Assembly (NCBI GenBank): GCA_903930565.1 | Contig: CAIYZC010000464.1 | Coordinates: 1-47,632 of the forward strand | Length of the DNA: 47,632 nucleotides | Reading direction: 5' to 3' | From: an uncultured Pedosphaera sp. | Lineage (GTDB): Bacteria; Verrucomicrobiota; Verrucomicrobiia; Limisphaerales; Pedosphaeraceae | In this document: positions 1 to 10,204 of the stretch, in pieces | Position numbering within the stretch: position 1 is the first letter of the stretch | How the letters are laid out: every line of letters starts with the position of its first letter | Position numbers and translations under genes: made by a program | Notes under the pieces: generated by a model | What the model was told of the DNA's origin: nothing | The model's database searches: none | The model's input: only the letters and a program-made list of their open reading frames with translations

Positions 1-833
1 AGGGCGGCGACCATCTTGATGTTTTGGGCGTGCCAATCCCAATTGGGATCATACTCCGCCCCATTGCGCCGCGTGCCGCGGTTGTCGTTGAGGCCGTCCT
101 GGAGGTAAATGCGCAAGGGCTTGTGGTCGGCCTGCCGGATGAGCTCGGGATACTTGTGCCCGCCGCGGATGTTGGTGAAGCTGCCGATGGTGCTGATCAC
201 CTTGCGGAATTGGTCGGGACGGTGCCAGGCGACGGTGAAGGCGCAGATGGCGCCGGAACTGGCGCCGCCGATGCCGCGATCGTCGGGGTTCTTGGAGAGG
301 TTGTAGTCCTTGGTGACGGCGGGGAGGAGCTCGTCCACAATCATCCGGGTGTAAAGGTCGTTGAGATCGTTGTACTCCAGCCCGCGGTTGTTGATGCTGT
401 CGCCCCAGTTGGAGCCGGAGGATTCCTGTTGGTCGGGACGATGGCCGGGATTGATGAAGACGGCGATGGTGACCGGCATTTCGCGGCGGTAAATCAGGTT
501 GTCGAAGACGTTCGGGATACGGTATTCGCCGTTCGTACTCACGAATGCGTGGCCGTCTTGGAACACCATGAGGGACGCCGGGGTCTTGGCGTCATATTGG
601 GCCGGAACGTAGATCCAGTAGTGCCGGGTGGTGTTGGTGAAGACTTGGCTGGCCAACGTGAGCGGGCCGATCACCGTGCCTTTCGGCACGCCGGGGTGGG
701 GGAGGGAATCCGGGCCAAGTTGGTAAACATTGTCGAGCTCGGCGGCGGCCGCGCGCGGGGCGGCGGCGGTCCCGGCGAGCAGGAGCAGCAGGCTCAGGCC
801 AATTTGGGGCAGGCGGTGTTTGAGGGGGTTCAT
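1..833 (-). CDS. Enterochelin esterase-like (alpha/beta hydrolase) protein, secreted, C-terminus truncated by window edge
   Basis: My reverse-strand reading gives MNPLKHRLPQIGLSLLLLLAGTAAAARA...YWIYVPAQYDAKTPASLMVFQDGHAF...GIGGASSGAICAFTVAWHRPDQF, with signal peptide and GxSxG-like nucleophile elbow typical of the esterase family. The plus-strand 1337-aa ORF over it is antisense. Confidence 0.8.
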   Translation of the reverse strand, partial: MNPLKHRLPQIGLSLLLLLAGTAAAPRAAAAELDNVYQLGPDSLPHPGVPKGTVIGPLTLASQVFTNTTRHYWIYVPAQYDAKTPASLMVFQDGHAFVSTNGEYRIPNVFDNLIYRREMPVTIAVFINPGHRPDQQESSGSNWGDSINNRGLEYNDLNDLYTRMIVDELLPAVTKDYNLSKNPDDRGIGGASSGAICAFTVAWHRPDQFRKVISTIGSFTNIRGGHKYPELIRQADHKPLRIYLQDGLNDNRGTRRNGAEYDPNWDWHAQNIKMVAA

Positions 834-875
834 CTGGGATTGAGGATGGCAGGTTCGCGGTTGGTTGGACGGGTG

Positions 876-3800
876 CTATTTGGCTTCGGGCAGGGCCGAC
901 TGGGTTGGGCGGGTGAGATAGAAAACGAGGTCGTGGACTTCTTGTGGGGTGAGGGCTTGGAGCAGGCCTTCGGGCATCATGGAAAGCGCGCTGAGTTGAA
1001 GGCTCGCCAGATCACCGCGGGGCAGCACCAGAACTTCGTTGGCCGTAACCACGGTCACCGATTGGGCGTCCTGTTTGGTGACGATGCCGGTGATGCTCCG
1101 GCCGTCCTTGGTTTCGAGGTTGGAGGCGCGGTAATCGTTGGGAATGACGGCGTTTGGATCGAGGATGTTTTCGAGCAGGTAATCAAGGTCGCCGCGGTTG
1201 GATCCGGTGAGGTCGGGGCCCACTTTGCCGCCGGTGCCGAACAACGTATGGCATTGCTGGCAGGTGCGCACGAAGAGGGCGCGGCCGAGGGAGGCGCTCA
1301 CGGGCAAGTTCGCCCCGGTGCGGTAAATTTCCTTGTACTTGGCGATCTCGGCCTTCTTATCCGCCGAGCTGTCGCGCGCCACGCCCCAGACTTTGGCGAC
1401 GGCTTGTTCCACGGCCGGGTTTTTAAGGCCGCGCAATTGCCGGACCAGGTCGGCGGTGAGGTCGCGGGCGGGCACGGTCCCCTCGCCGATGGCGGCCAGC
1501 AACGGCTGGGCGAACGCCACGCGGGAAACGAGGGTGCTCAACGCATCGCGCCGGGCGGGCGCGCCCAGCGCGGGATACGCCGCCAGAATGGCGCCGGGAA
1601 TCGCCGGTTCGTCAAACGCCGCCAGTGCGCGCAACGCCGCGCCTTGGAACTGGGTGTCCGGGAGCAGGGATTGCAGCACCGGGACGAGGCTGCGGTCGCG
1701 GGCGGCGAGCAGGGCGTCCAAGGCGATCTGGCGCGCGGCGCCGTCCGCCTGCGCGTCGCGCAACGTGGTTTGCAGGGCTTCGCGGGCGCCGGCCTGGCCG
1801 AACTTGAGGGACAAGGCTTCCACCCGGGCGCGGAGCGTGGCGTTCGCCCCGGCGGTGAGCTTGGTAGCGGCGGCTTCCCAGCCGGCGGGCAGCGGCACGG
1901 AGCGGCGGCCTTGCAGCGCCAGCGCCAGCGCGTCCAGCAACTCGCGGCGGACATTCTCCGTGCCGGCACGGACGAGGGCTTCCGTGATGGCCGCGAAGGC
2001 CGCGGGCGTACCCAGCGCGGCGGCGCGGCGCACGGTGAAGGCCCGGAAGTGCGGCGTCGCCGCCGTTTCCGCCAGGGCCAGGGCGCGCGGTGTGTCCAGC
2101 GCGGCCAGGGGCTCGGCGGCGTACCAATACATGAGCGGGAGATTGTGGTCGTGGGCGTCCTCGATGTGCGCGATCAAGGCGGCCACCGTGTCCCAGCGTT
2201 GGCCGGGCGGCAGGCGCTGGAGCAGGGAGGCGAGATACAAGCGCACCACGGGCGAAGGGTCGCCTTGCGCCAGGGCTTCCATACCGCTCAACATGCCGTT
2301 GGGCACGGTGCCGCTCTCACCGAGCAATTGGAGCGTCCAAGCCCGGACATATTCGTCCCGGGCGTGGAGTTGGCGCCGGGCGATTTCCTCGGTGAGCCCG
2401 CCTGTGACGTGCAAGGCCCAGAGGGCGTTCAGTTGATGCTCGGGATTGGGATCGGTGTCGAGGATTTGGGTCAGCGCGCGATGCACCGCCGGATCGGGGC
2501 CGCGCTCCTGCAATGCCCGGCGGGCGTGGCGCACCTGCCATTCGTTCGGGTGCCGGGTCAGTTGCACCAATTCGGCGCTGGTGAGCTTTTCCAAGTTGAC
2601 GCGCACGGTTTTCGGCGTTCCGTAAACGATCTTGAAGATGCGGCCGTTGGATCGGTCGTGGCCGTTGGGATCGTTGTGGTGGCACTGATTCTGGTCGTAC
2701 CAATCGATCAAATAGACCGAGCCGTCCGGCGCGGTTTGCAGGTTCAAGACCTGCGACCAACTGTCATTGAAATTGATGAAATCCGGGCCGTGATGGCCCA
2801 CGAAGCCCGAACCCTGGCGTTCCGGCACATCCATGTTGATGCGGGAGCCGTGGATGTTGTTCATGAAGAACCGGCCGCGGTAGGCCTCCGGCCAACTGTC
2901 GCCTTGATAGACCAACAACCCCGCGTGCGCATGGCCGCCGCCGAGGGCGTCGCTGTTCAGCCGGTCCGCGTCGTTCCACTGGTTGCCGAGGTAATGCCGG
3001 TGGTCGGCGATGGTTTTGATGTCCTCGAAAATGTAGGGGTTCACGTGCTGCCCGCCCTGCCGCTCGAAGCGTCCGCCTTGGACCATGTGGAACAGGTGCG
3101 GGATGACGCAGGCCTCAATGATGCATTGCCCATGGGCGTCGAAATCCACGCCCCACGGATTGCTGGTGCCTTCGGCAAAGCGCTCCAGGACATGCCGGGT
3201 GGGATGGTAGCGCCAGACCGCGGCCGTGATGTTCAGGCGGTCCGCGGCCGGCGTGCCGGGCTTGCCGACGTTCGAGTGGGTGAAGACGCCATGGCAACCG
3301 TACAGCCAGCCGTCGGGCCCCCAGGTGAAGGTGTTGAGCGTCTCGTGGGTGTCCTCATAGCCCCAGCCGTCGAGGAGGATTTGGGGCGGACCCGCGGGTT
3401 TGGGCGAGTCGCCGTCCTTGATGGGGATGAACACCAGGTTGGGCGCGGCGCCGACCCAGACGCCGCCGAACCCGACCTCCAAGCCGCTGATGAGGTTCAA
3501 TCCCTCCATGAACACCGTGCGTTTGTCGAACCGGCCGTCCCCGTTGGTGTCCTCGAAGACGAGAATGCGGTCCTTGCCCTGGCCTTCGGCGGCGCGCTTG
3601 GGGTAGGTGTAGGCCTCGGCCACCCAGAGTCGGCCGCGGTGATCCTGGGCGAACGCGATGGGCTGTTTCACGTCCGGTTCACCCGCGAACAGGGTGGCGT
3701 GGAAACCGGGGGGCAGGATCATCGCTTTGGCCGCGGCTTCCGGATCCAAGCCCGCGTATTGCGGCTTTCCGGGAACGGGAACGCCGGTAGCGGCGGGGGC

Positions 3801-3899
3801 GGCAGGAGCAACCTTGGGCAGCAGCAGGCCGGCGGCCAGCAATCCCAAAGGCAAAACCCGGGCCAAGGCCCGGCCGAACGAGGTGGTGTGCGGCATCAT
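876..3899 (-). CDS. PVC-type heme-binding CxxCH protein / membrane-bound dehydrogenase domain protein (beta-propeller, HEAT-like repeats, cytochrome c domain)
   Basis: 1007-aa ORF; signal peptide; propeller start 'GFHATLFAGEPDVKQPIAFAQDHRGRLWVAEAYTYP'; C-terminal 'GRALFVRTCQQCHTLFGTGGKVGPDLTGSNRGDLDYLLENILDPNAVIPNDYRAS'. Confidence 0.9.
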   Translation of the reverse strand: MMPHTTSFGRALARVLPLGLLAAGLLLPKVAPAAPAATGVPVPGKPQYAGLDPEAAAKAMILPPGFHATLFAGEPDVKQPIAFAQDHRGRLWVAEAYTYPKRAAEGQGKDRILVFEDTNGDGRFDKRTVFMEGLNLISGLEVGFGGVWVGAAPNLVFIPIKDGDSPKPAGPPQILLDGWGYEDTHETLNTFTWGPDGWLYGCHGVFTHSNVGKPGTPAADRLNITAAVWRYHPTRHVLERFAEGTSNPWGVDFDAHGQCIIEACVIPHLFHMVQGGRFERQGGQHVNPYIFEDIKTIADHRHYLGNQWNDADRLNSDALGGGHAHAGLLVYQGDSWPEAYRGRFFMNNIHGSRINMDVPERQGSGFVGHHGPDFINFNDSWSQVLNLQTAPDGSVYLIDWYDQNQCHHNDPNGHDRSNGRIFKIVYGTPKTVRVNLEKLTSAELVQLTRHPNEWQVRHARRALQERGPDPAVHRALTQILDTDPNPEHQLNALWALHVTGGLTEEIARRQLHARDEYVRAWTLQLLGESGTVPNGMLSGMEALAQGDPSPVVRLYLASLLQRLPPGQRWDTVAALIAHIEDAHDHNLPLMYWYAAEPLAALDTPRALALAETAATPHFRAFTVRRAAALGTPAAFAAITEALVRAGTENVRRELLDALALALQGRRSVPLPAGWEAAATKLTAGANATLRARVEALSLKFGQAGAREALQTTLRDAQADGAARQIALDALLAARDRSLVPVLQSLLPDTQFQGAALRALAAFDEPAIPGAILAAYPALGAPARRDALSTLVSRVAFAQPLLAAIGEGTVPARDLTADLVRQLRGLKNPAVEQAVAKVWGVARDSSADKKAEIAKYKEIYRTGANLPVSASLGRALFVRTCQQCHTLFGTGGKVGPDLTGSNRGDLDYLLENILDPNAVIPNDYRASNLETKDGRSITGIVTKQDAQSVTVVTANEVLVLPRGDLASLQLSALSMMPEGLLQALTPQEVHDLVFYLTRPTQSALPEAK

Positions 3900-4056
3900 A
3901 TGAGGCCCATGGCGCGGGGAGCGATGGGGGCCGGCGCCACCTTACAAAGGCCCCGGCACGGCGGGCAACCTTTTGTTTGCGGTTGCGGTTGCGCCGCCGG
4001 CCCGCCCCGCCGGCGCTTGACTTGCGGGCGGGTCTGAAGAACCATGGAAACGACGT

Positions 4057-4482
4057 ATGAGTGGAAAGAAGACCGTCCGCAAGAAACTGAGCCGCACCCA
4101 GCAGCGCGATTTGGATGTCCAAATCGCGTTTATGGAGGGCTTGGTGCGCCGTGATCCCGGCTACGTGGACGCCCTGCAAATCCTCGGGGACAATTACACC
4201 CGCCGGGGGCAATACGCCGAAGGCCTGCGGATCGACGAGCAATTGGCCAACCTCCGACCCGAGGACGCCCTGGTCCATTACAACCTGGCCTGCAGCCTGT
4301 CCCTGACGAGCCGCTATGACGAAGCCGCCGTCGCGCTGGAGCGTGCTTTGGAACTCGGCTACCGCGATTTCCGCTGGCTGGCCCGCGACCCCGACCTGGC
4401 CGCCCTGCGCAAAGCCCCGGTGTACAAGCGCCTCCGCGCCCAAATCCGACTGCTCCGCGCGCAGGAATCCACCCCGCGCTGA
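4057..4482 (+). CDS. TPR-repeat protein
   Basis: 141 aa; 'YVDALQILGDNYTRRGQYAEGLRIDEQLANLRPEDALVHYNLACSLSLTSRYDEAAVALERALELGY' fits TPR periodicity. Confidence 0.8.
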   Translation: MSGKKTVRKKLSRTQQRDLDVQIAFMEGLVRRDPGYVDALQILGDNYTRRGQYAEGLRIDEQLANLRPEDALVHYNLACSLSLTSRYDEAAVALERALELGYRDFRWLARDPDLAALRKAPVYKRLRAQIRLLRAQESTPR

Positions 4483-4876
4483 CGGCATCGCTGACCGGGG
4501 CAGAAGTTGCCGTCGCCGCTTTCCACTCCCCGAGCCGGCACAGTGCGCGAGGCAACCTCATACCGCAACCGCAGATGGGTCCGAAGAACTTCTGCCAAGC
4601 GTCAACCTGACGTTCCAAGCTTTTTGCCCTGCCGCACCCGATGCTGCCGGTGGGCGTCAGTGCGGCGGTCGGTAGTTGGCCTGGAGGTCAGGGATCAAGA
4701 TTCGTCGTCGAAATTTGGATTGTTGGTAATCCGGCTGCGGCGTTCGCGAGTGTATTAGTTGCCGAACGTTAGCGCCGCAGGAACCGGCGGCGCACCGCCG
4801 GCAAGCCGGTCATTCACTTGGTGAACCCACCGGCCGAATTACACTGTCAGTTAGGTTCGCAAACCAACAAACACAT

Positions 4877-5212
4877 ATGAGCAACCTCGCAACTGTCCTC
4901 GTCCTTAATTCCACCAACCCGCCCCTGACCTTGAGCGCCGCCCAAAGCGGTGATGTCATCCTGACCCAGAACAGCGGTTTGCCGGTGTTTCCCACCAACT
5001 TGCCGGTGGGTTTCAGCTGCACCATCATCAACTACTCGTTGTTTCCTTGGACTCCCAACACCCTGCCCACGCCCATGTTTGTCCTGGCGGGGATGAATTT
5101 TCAGACCGCCGCCACCACGTTCACGCTGAAGCCCGGGCAAAGCTGCGTGGTCACGGTTGCCTCCGTGAACAACAATCTCCGCTATTTCGTCGCCCTCGGC
5201 AGCGCGAGTTGA
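4877..5212 (+). CDS. Small beta-rich protein, resembles phage tail-fibre/structural-type domains; function unknown
   Basis: 111-aa ORF followed by a strong terminator hairpin (5247-5292). 'LPVGFSCTIINYS...FTLKPGQSCVVTVASVNNNLRYFVALGSAS' is beta-rich with no obvious signal peptide. Confidence 0.65.
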   Translation: MSNLATVLVLNSTNPPLTLSAAQSGDVILTQNSGLPVFPTNLPVGFSCTIINYSLFPWTPNTLPTPMFVLAGMNFQTAATTFTLKPGQSCVVTVASVNNNLRYFVALGSAS

Positions 5213-5246
5213 GTCGGCGGAGGAGCTTGGATTGAACCGCTTCATC

Positions 5247-5293
5247 ACCGGCCGGGAAGGACGCAGTCGAATGCGCCTCCCGGCCGGTTTTTG
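5247..5293 (+). terminator. Rho-independent terminator
   Basis: Perfect 11-bp inverted repeat ACCGGCCGGGA/TCCCGGCCGGT (5247-5257 / 5278-5288) running into TTTTTG. Confidence 0.8.
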
Positions 5294-5355
5294 TGTTGCG
5301 CCCGCCGCCCGCTCAAATCCACGGGGGCGCTGAACGTCGTGGAGGATCGACGGAA

Positions 5356-6105
5356 CTAATGTTGGTGCGGTTGGTGGCGGGCGTGTTGGAGGGCGTGGAG
5401 GATGTGGGCGGAAATTTCGGGGACGCCGATGCCGTGTTTCACCTGGGCGAAGAGGAAGGGGCCGGCGCCCCGCATGGCGCGGGCGTCGCGGTCCATGACG
5501 CCGAGATCGGCGCCGACGGCGGCGGCGAGGTCGGTTTTGTTGATGACCAAGAGATCGGCCTGGGTGATGCCGGGGCCGCCCTTGCGGGGGATTTTATCGC
5601 CGCCCGCCACATCGATCACGTAGATCGTGTAGTCGGCGAGTTCGCGGCTGAAGTGGGCGGCGAGGTTGTCACCGCCCGATTCCAACAGGAGGAGGTCGGG
5701 GTGGTGCAACTGTTGGAGGTCTTCCAGGGCGAGGAGGTTGGCGGAGATGTCCTCACGGATCGCGGCATGGGGGCAGCCGCCCGTCTCCACCGCGCGGATG
5801 CGGTCGGCCGGAAGCGCTTCGTGGCGCAGGAGGAATTCGCCGTCTTCCCGCGTGAAGATGTCGTTGGTGACGGCGGCGAGGTTCACTTTTGCGCGGAGGT
5901 CGCGGCAAAGGGCGAGCATGAGCGCGGTCTTGCCGCTGCCCACGGGGCCGCCGACGCCGACCGTGAAAGCGCGTTGGGAGTAGTCACGACCGAGGGGTTC
6001 GGCGCGTTCATGGAAATGGCCCGGGTGGTCCAGGTGCTCATGGGTGTGGCCGTGGTCGTGGTCGTGGCCATGATCATGGTCGTGAGAATGGGAAGGCATA
6101 CGCAA
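5356..6105 (-). CDS. ureG: Urease accessory GTPase UreG with His-rich N-terminal extension
   Basis: 249 aa; '[22 protein letters not shown]' P-loop, '[16 protein letters not shown]', '[42 protein letters not shown]'; N-terminus [34 protein letters not shown]. Confidence 0.97.
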   Translation of the reverse strand: MRMPSHSHDHDHGHDHDHGHTHEHLDHPGHFHERAEPLGRDYSQRAFTVGVGGPVGSGKTALMLALCRDLRAKVNLAAVTNDIFTREDGEFLLRHEALPADRIRAVETGGCPHAAIREDISANLLALEDLQQLHHPDLLLLESGGDNLAAHFSRELADYTIYVIDVAGGDKIPRKGGPGITQADLLVINKTDLAAAVGADLGVMDRDARAMRGAGPFLFAQVKHGIGVPEISAHILHALQHARHQPHQH

Positions 6106-6126
6106 TGGGGTTGGTTCCGGGCGGGG

Positions 6127-6846
6127 TCAGCTTTGGAAAAGGCGGGAGTAGAGGCGGTCTTGGGCGCCCTGCCAGAGGTCGAGCAAGGGTGCGGTTTGGG
6201 CGGCGGCGGCCACCGGCACATCGCGGCCCGCGAGCCAAACGGTTTCCAGCAGCGGGGTGAGTTGATACTGGATGGCCTGGGCCTCCAGGGGGCCGACGAC
6301 GCCCAAACGCACGGCCCCGCTCGTCAGGCCGCGAAGCTGCCAGAACAGAAAAAGCCGACCGGCGGCGGCCTGGGTGAGCTCCAGCACGCGGGTCACCACG
6401 CCAAAGACCGGGGCGAGATGCCCGCAGGGCGGGGCGTCGGCGCCGCCGGGGCGGAGGGCGCGCAGCGCGGGGAGCGCAAACACCCGGTCGGCCGTGGCAA
6501 TCAGGGCCCGGCCCTGCAAGCGGCTGGCGCGGTTGGCCACATGGTTGTTCGTGAACGCGTCGCAACGGTGGTCGAGGGCGGGCAGCCCGGCGGGTTCGCG
6601 GTGCCCGGCGGTGACAAAGCACAAGGGGCCGGCGGCGATTTGATGGAGGGCGGCGGCCAGGAAACTCTGCAAATCAGCGGCATTCCGCACCTCCCCGTGT
6701 TGCCAGGCCGCCTCCAGCCCGCCGCCATGGGCGAAGCCCCCGGTGGGAAAGGCGGAGTCCGCCAGCTGCCACAGCAGCCAGTCCGCGGCGGCCGTTGGCT
6801 CGACGGCGGGCGTCACTGCGGGAGTTGAAATATCCGGTGGTGCCAC
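6127..6846 (-). CDS. ureF: Urease accessory protein UreF
   Basis: 'WLLWQLADSAFPTGGFAHGGGLEAAWQHGEV' UreF signature. Track ORF extends to 6900; GTG at 6846, just after the ureC stop, is the likely start. Confidence 0.92.
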   Translation of the reverse strand: MAPPDISTPAVTPAVEPTAAADWLLWQLADSAFPTGGFAHGGGLEAAWQHGEVRNAADLQSFLAAALHQIAAGPLCFVTAGHREPAGLPALDHRCDAFTNNHVANRASRLQGRALIATADRVFALPALRALRPGGADAPPCGHLAPVFGVVTRVLELTQAAAGRLFLFWQLRGLTSGAVRLGVVGPLEAQAIQYQLTPLLETVWLAGRDVPVAAAAQTAPLLDLWQGAQDRLYSRLFQS

Positions 6847-6848
6847 CG

Positions 6849-8564
6849 CTAAAAAAGGGAATAGCGTTGGGCTAGGGGCAGGACGCAGGCGGGGGTGCAA
6901 ACCAGCAGTTCGCCATCGGCCCGGACTTCGTAGGTTTCAGGATCGACCGTGATGCGGGGCAGGGCGTCGTTCCATTTCATGTCCCGCTTGCCCAGGTGGC
7001 GGCAGCCGCGGACCGGCTCCACGCGCTTGGTCAGACCGTAAGCCGCGCCAATGCCGTGTTCGTGGGCGAGACGGCTGACAAAGTTGATGCCCAAGGGACC
7101 GGGGGCGCGGCCGAAGGCGCCAAACATCGGGCGCATATACACCGGCTGCGGGGTGGGGATGGAGGCGTTGGGATCGCCCATCTGCGACCAGGCGATGGCG
7201 CCGCCCTTGTGGACCATTTCGGGTTTGGCGCCGAAGAACGCGGGCTTCCAGAGGACGAGATCGGCCAGCTTGCCGACTTCGACGGAGCCGACCAAGTGCG
7301 AGATGCCGTGGGCGATGGCCGGATTGATGGTGTATTTGGCGAGGTAGCGTTTGATGCGGAAGTTGTCGTTCGCCCCCTGCTCCCCGGACAAGCGCCCGCG
7401 TTGTTGGCGCATTTTATCGGCGGTTTGCCAGGTGCGCGTGATGACTTCGCCGATGCGGCCCATGGCCTGGGAATCGGAGCTGATCATGCTGATCGCGCCC
7501 AAATCGTGGAGGATGTCCTCGGCGGCGATGGTCTCCCCGCGGATGCGGCTTTCCGCGAAAGCGACGTCCTCGGGCAAACCCGCGTCCAGGTGATGGCACA
7601 CCATGAGCATGTCGAGGTGCTCGTCGATCGTGTTGATGGTATAGGGCCGGGTGGGGTTGGTGGAGCTGGGCAGGACGTTGGGTTCGCCGCAGACGCGGAT
7701 GATGTCGGGGGCGTGGCCGCCGCCGGCTCCTTCCGCGTGGTAGGCGTGAATCGTCCGGCCGGCGAGGGCGGCGATGGTGGCGTCCACGAAGCCGGACTCG
7801 TTCAATGTGTCCGTATGGATGGTCACCGCGACATCCTCGGCGTCCGCGACGCGCAGGCAGCAATCGATGGCGGCGGGGGTGGTGCCCCAGTCCTCGTGCA
7901 ATTTGAGGCCGCAGGCGCCGCCTTGGATCTGTTCGCGCAGACCGGCGGGGTGGGGGGTGTTGCCCTTGCCGGTGAAGCCGAAATTCAGGGGCAAACCGTC
8001 CGTGGCCTGGAGCATCATGCGGAGGTGCCCGGCCCCCGGGGTGCAGGTGGTCGCGCAGGTGCCCGTGGCCGGGCCGGTGCCGCCACCCACCATGGTGGTC
8101 AAGCCCGCGGCGACCGCTTCGAAGGCCTGCTGCGGGCAGATGTAATGGATGTGGGTGTCCAAGCCGCCCGCGGTGAGGAGCAGCCCTTCGCCTGCGATGA
8201 CCTCGGTGGTCACGCCGAAAATCATGCCGGGGGTGACCCCGGCCATGACATCCGGGTTGCCTGCTTTGCCGATCCCGGCGATGAGGCCGTTCTTGATGCC
8301 GATGTCGGCTTTGTAAATCCCGGTGTAATCCAGGACGAGCGCGTTCGTGATGACGCAATCCAGCGCCTCGGCCTGACCGACCCCGGCGGCCTGGCCCAAG
8401 CCCTCGCGGAGCACCTTGCCGCCGCCGAATTTGCATTCGTCGCCGTAGACGGTGTAATCGTGTTCCACCTCCAGCACCAGGCAGGTGTCGCCGAGCCGCA
8501 CCCGGTCGCCCGTGGTGGGGCCGAACATTTCGGCGTAGTGGGACCGCAGCATCCGGTGGGCCAT
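6849..8564 (-). CDS. ureC: Urease subunit alpha
   Basis: '[27 protein letters not shown]', '[14 protein letters not shown]', '[19 protein letters not shown]', '[22 protein letters not shown]'. Start set to MAHRM; the track ORF over-extends to 8927. Confidence 0.98.
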   Translation of the reverse strand: MAHRMLRSHYAEMFGPTTGDRVRLGDTCLVLEVEHDYTVYGDECKFGGGKVLREGLGQAAGVGQAEALDCVITNALVLDYTGIYKADIGIKNGLIAGIGKAGNPDVMAGVTPGMIFGVTTEVIAGEGLLLTAGGLDTHIHYICPQQAFEAVAAGLTTMVGGGTGPATGTCATTCTPGAGHLRMMLQATDGLPLNFGFTGKGNTPHPAGLREQIQGGACGLKLHEDWGTTPAAIDCCLRVADAEDVAVTIHTDTLNESGFVDATIAALAGRTIHAYHAEGAGGGHAPDIIRVCGEPNVLPSSTNPTRPYTINTIDEHLDMLMVCHHLDAGLPEDVAFAESRIRGETIAAEDILHDLGAISMISSDSQAMGRIGEVITRTWQTADKMRQQRGRLSGEQGANDNFRIKRYLAKYTINPAIAHGISHLVGSVEVGKLADLVLWKPAFFGAKPEMVHKGGAIAWSQMGDPNASIPTPQPVYMRPMFGAFGRAPGPLGINFVSRLAHEHGIGAAYGLTKRVEPVRGCRHLGKRDMKWNDALPRITVDPETYEVRADGELLVCTPACVLPLAQRYSLF

Positions 8565-8566
8565 GG

Positions 8567-9334
8567 CTATTTCTCCTCCTCGTGGGCGAAGCCGCGTTCC
8601 CGGACCCGGGCCAGAGTGGCCGCGGCGTTGGCCGGGGTGACGGGGCCATCCGCCAAATTGTTGCCGCCGCGGATCACCCGCGCGCCGGCGATGTCCACCA
8701 AGGGCACCGTTTTCGTTTCGCCCGGCTCGAAGCGGACGGCGGTGCCGGCCGGGATGTCCAGGCGGCGGCCATAGGCGCGGGCGCGGTCGAAGCGGAGGTG
8801 GGCGTTGGTCTCGACAAAATGGTAATGGCTGCCCACTTGAATCGGGCGGTCCCCCAGGTTGGTGACGGTAAGGGTGACTCCGGGGCGGCCGGCGTTGAGT
8901 TCCAGCTCGCCGGGCAAGGGGAGGCATTGCCCGGGCTCGCAGTCCGGTTCCCCGGCGGGGGCGGTGAAGTGGGTCAAATCGGGCACCGGCAAAAAGCTGC
9001 CGTAGAGCGCGAGGGACAAATCGCCGTCGAGGGAAGCGATGGGATGGTGGACCGTGACCAGTTTGGTGCCGTCGGGAAAGGTGCCTTCGACTTGGACTTC
9101 GGCGACCATGGCGGGAACGCCCGGCATGACTTGGCGGCGGCCCAGGAATTGCCGGCCGAGATTCATGAGCTCGGCGACGCCGCGGCCGTCCCGGATGAAT
9201 TCCAGCAGTTGCGTGGCGATGAGGGCGACGGCCTCGGGGTGGTTGAGGCGCACGCCGCGGGCCAGGCGTTTTTGCGCGAGGAAGCCCGCGTTGTGCAGCA
9301 GCAGCTTGTCAATGTCTCGGGGGGAAAGATGCAT
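8567..9334 (-). CDS. ureAB: Fused urease gamma/beta subunit (UreA-UreB)
   Basis: 255 aa; gamma part '[39 protein letters not shown]', beta part '[63 protein letters not shown]' in one ORF. Confidence 0.96.
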   Translation of the reverse strand: MHLSPRDIDKLLLHNAGFLAQKRLARGVRLNHPEAVALIATQLLEFIRDGRGVAELMNLGRQFLGRRQVMPGVPAMVAEVQVEGTFPDGTKLVTVHHPIASLDGDLSLALYGSFLPVPDLTHFTAPAGEPDCEPGQCLPLPGELELNAGRPGVTLTVTNLGDRPIQVGSHYHFVETNAHLRFDRARAYGRRLDIPAGTAVRFEPGETKTVPLVDIAGARVIRGGNNLADGPVTPANAAATLARVRERGFAHEEEK

Positions 9335-9361
9335 GGCGAGTATTCATTTCGAGGCGGCGGG

Positions 9362-10204
9362 CTACCATTTCCGTCGCCAAGGGTCATCGTGCAACAGAAC
9401 GGGCACAAAGGCAAGCAGGCGCTGGATTTCCGCCGCCACCGCCGCCAGGCTTTCGCCCGCCAGGCGGACGATCACTCCGTGGGGCAGGGGACTGGCCGTG
9501 ACCAGCAGAGGTTCCCGCCGGCGCACGGGGCGGGCGGCGGTTTCGGCCAGCAGGTTGGTGGTCGCGGCGGCCAAGGGCTCGCCCAAAAGCGCGAGCATGG
9601 CCAGGCAATTAAACCGGCCCAGGCGGTGCGCGCCCGTCAACGGGCCGCCGAGCGCGTCCAAACGCACCGCGTCGAGCAGCCGGCACTCGGCGCCGCACCG
9701 GACTTCATTCCGGCTTTCGAAGTGGTCGAAGGCCCACCGTTCCCCGCGCGCGGTGCGGCCGGCGGAGAGCCAGTCCACGAGCACCAGACCGCTGCCGGGG
9801 CCCAGCTCGAAGGTCTGGCGTTGGTGGTAGCGCGAACCGGCGAAAGCCTGGACCGGATCGGGCGCGAGGACGAGCAGGCTGCCCGCGCCGAGGGTTGCGT
9901 CGAGGCGGTGGCCGCAGGGGCGGCCGGCGGGGTTGCGGTAAACCTTGGTGGCGGCTTGAGTGCCGAGAAAACAGCGGGCGCCGGGTTCGAGGGTGACGTC
10001 CACGCGGGTCTCGTCCCCCGCCACCAAACCGCCCCCGAAACTGCTCAGGTAAGCCCACACGCTCGGGCCGCGCGGACGGGGAACGAGGATTTTCAACGGG
10101 CTGGCGGCGGCAAGGGAGGTCAAGGCGCTGGCGCCGGCCACCACGCCCACCGTCAGGGCGCCCGCGCCGGGCGCCGGGGAGCCGGCCGGCCGCGGCCAAA
10201 TCAT
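9362..10204 (-). CDS. ureD: Urease accessory protein UreD (UreH)
   Basis: 'ARCFLGTQAATKVYRNPAGRPCGHRLDATLGAGSLLVLAPDPVQAFAGSRYHQRQTFELGPGSGLVLVDWLSAGR' is UreD-like. ATG at 10204 overlaps the urtE stop. Confidence 0.9.
   Translation of the reverse strand: MIWPRPAGSPAPGAGALTVGVVAGASALTSLAAASPLKILVPRPRGPSVWAYLSSFGGGLVAGDETRVDVTLEPGARCFLGTQAATKVYRNPAGRPCGHRLDATLGAGSLLVLAPDPVQAFAGSRYHQRQTFELGPGSGLVLVDWLSAGRTARGERWAFDHFESRNEVRCGAECRLLDAVRLDALGGPLTGAHRLGRFNCLAMLALLGEPLAAATTNLLAETAARPVRRREPLLVTASPLPHGVIVRLAGESLAAVAAEIQRLLAFVPVLLHDDPWRRKW

Noticed and set aside
24-4037. 1337-aa plus-strand ORF
   Set aside because: Antisense to the esterase and the CxxCH dehydrogenase; composition is the frame-shadow expected in high-GC DNA, with no domain-like sequence.
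4490-4870. Possible small gene or decayed coding region between the TPR gene and the 111-aa gene
   Set aside because: No frame gives a recognisable or continuous protein; only small hairpins are visible.
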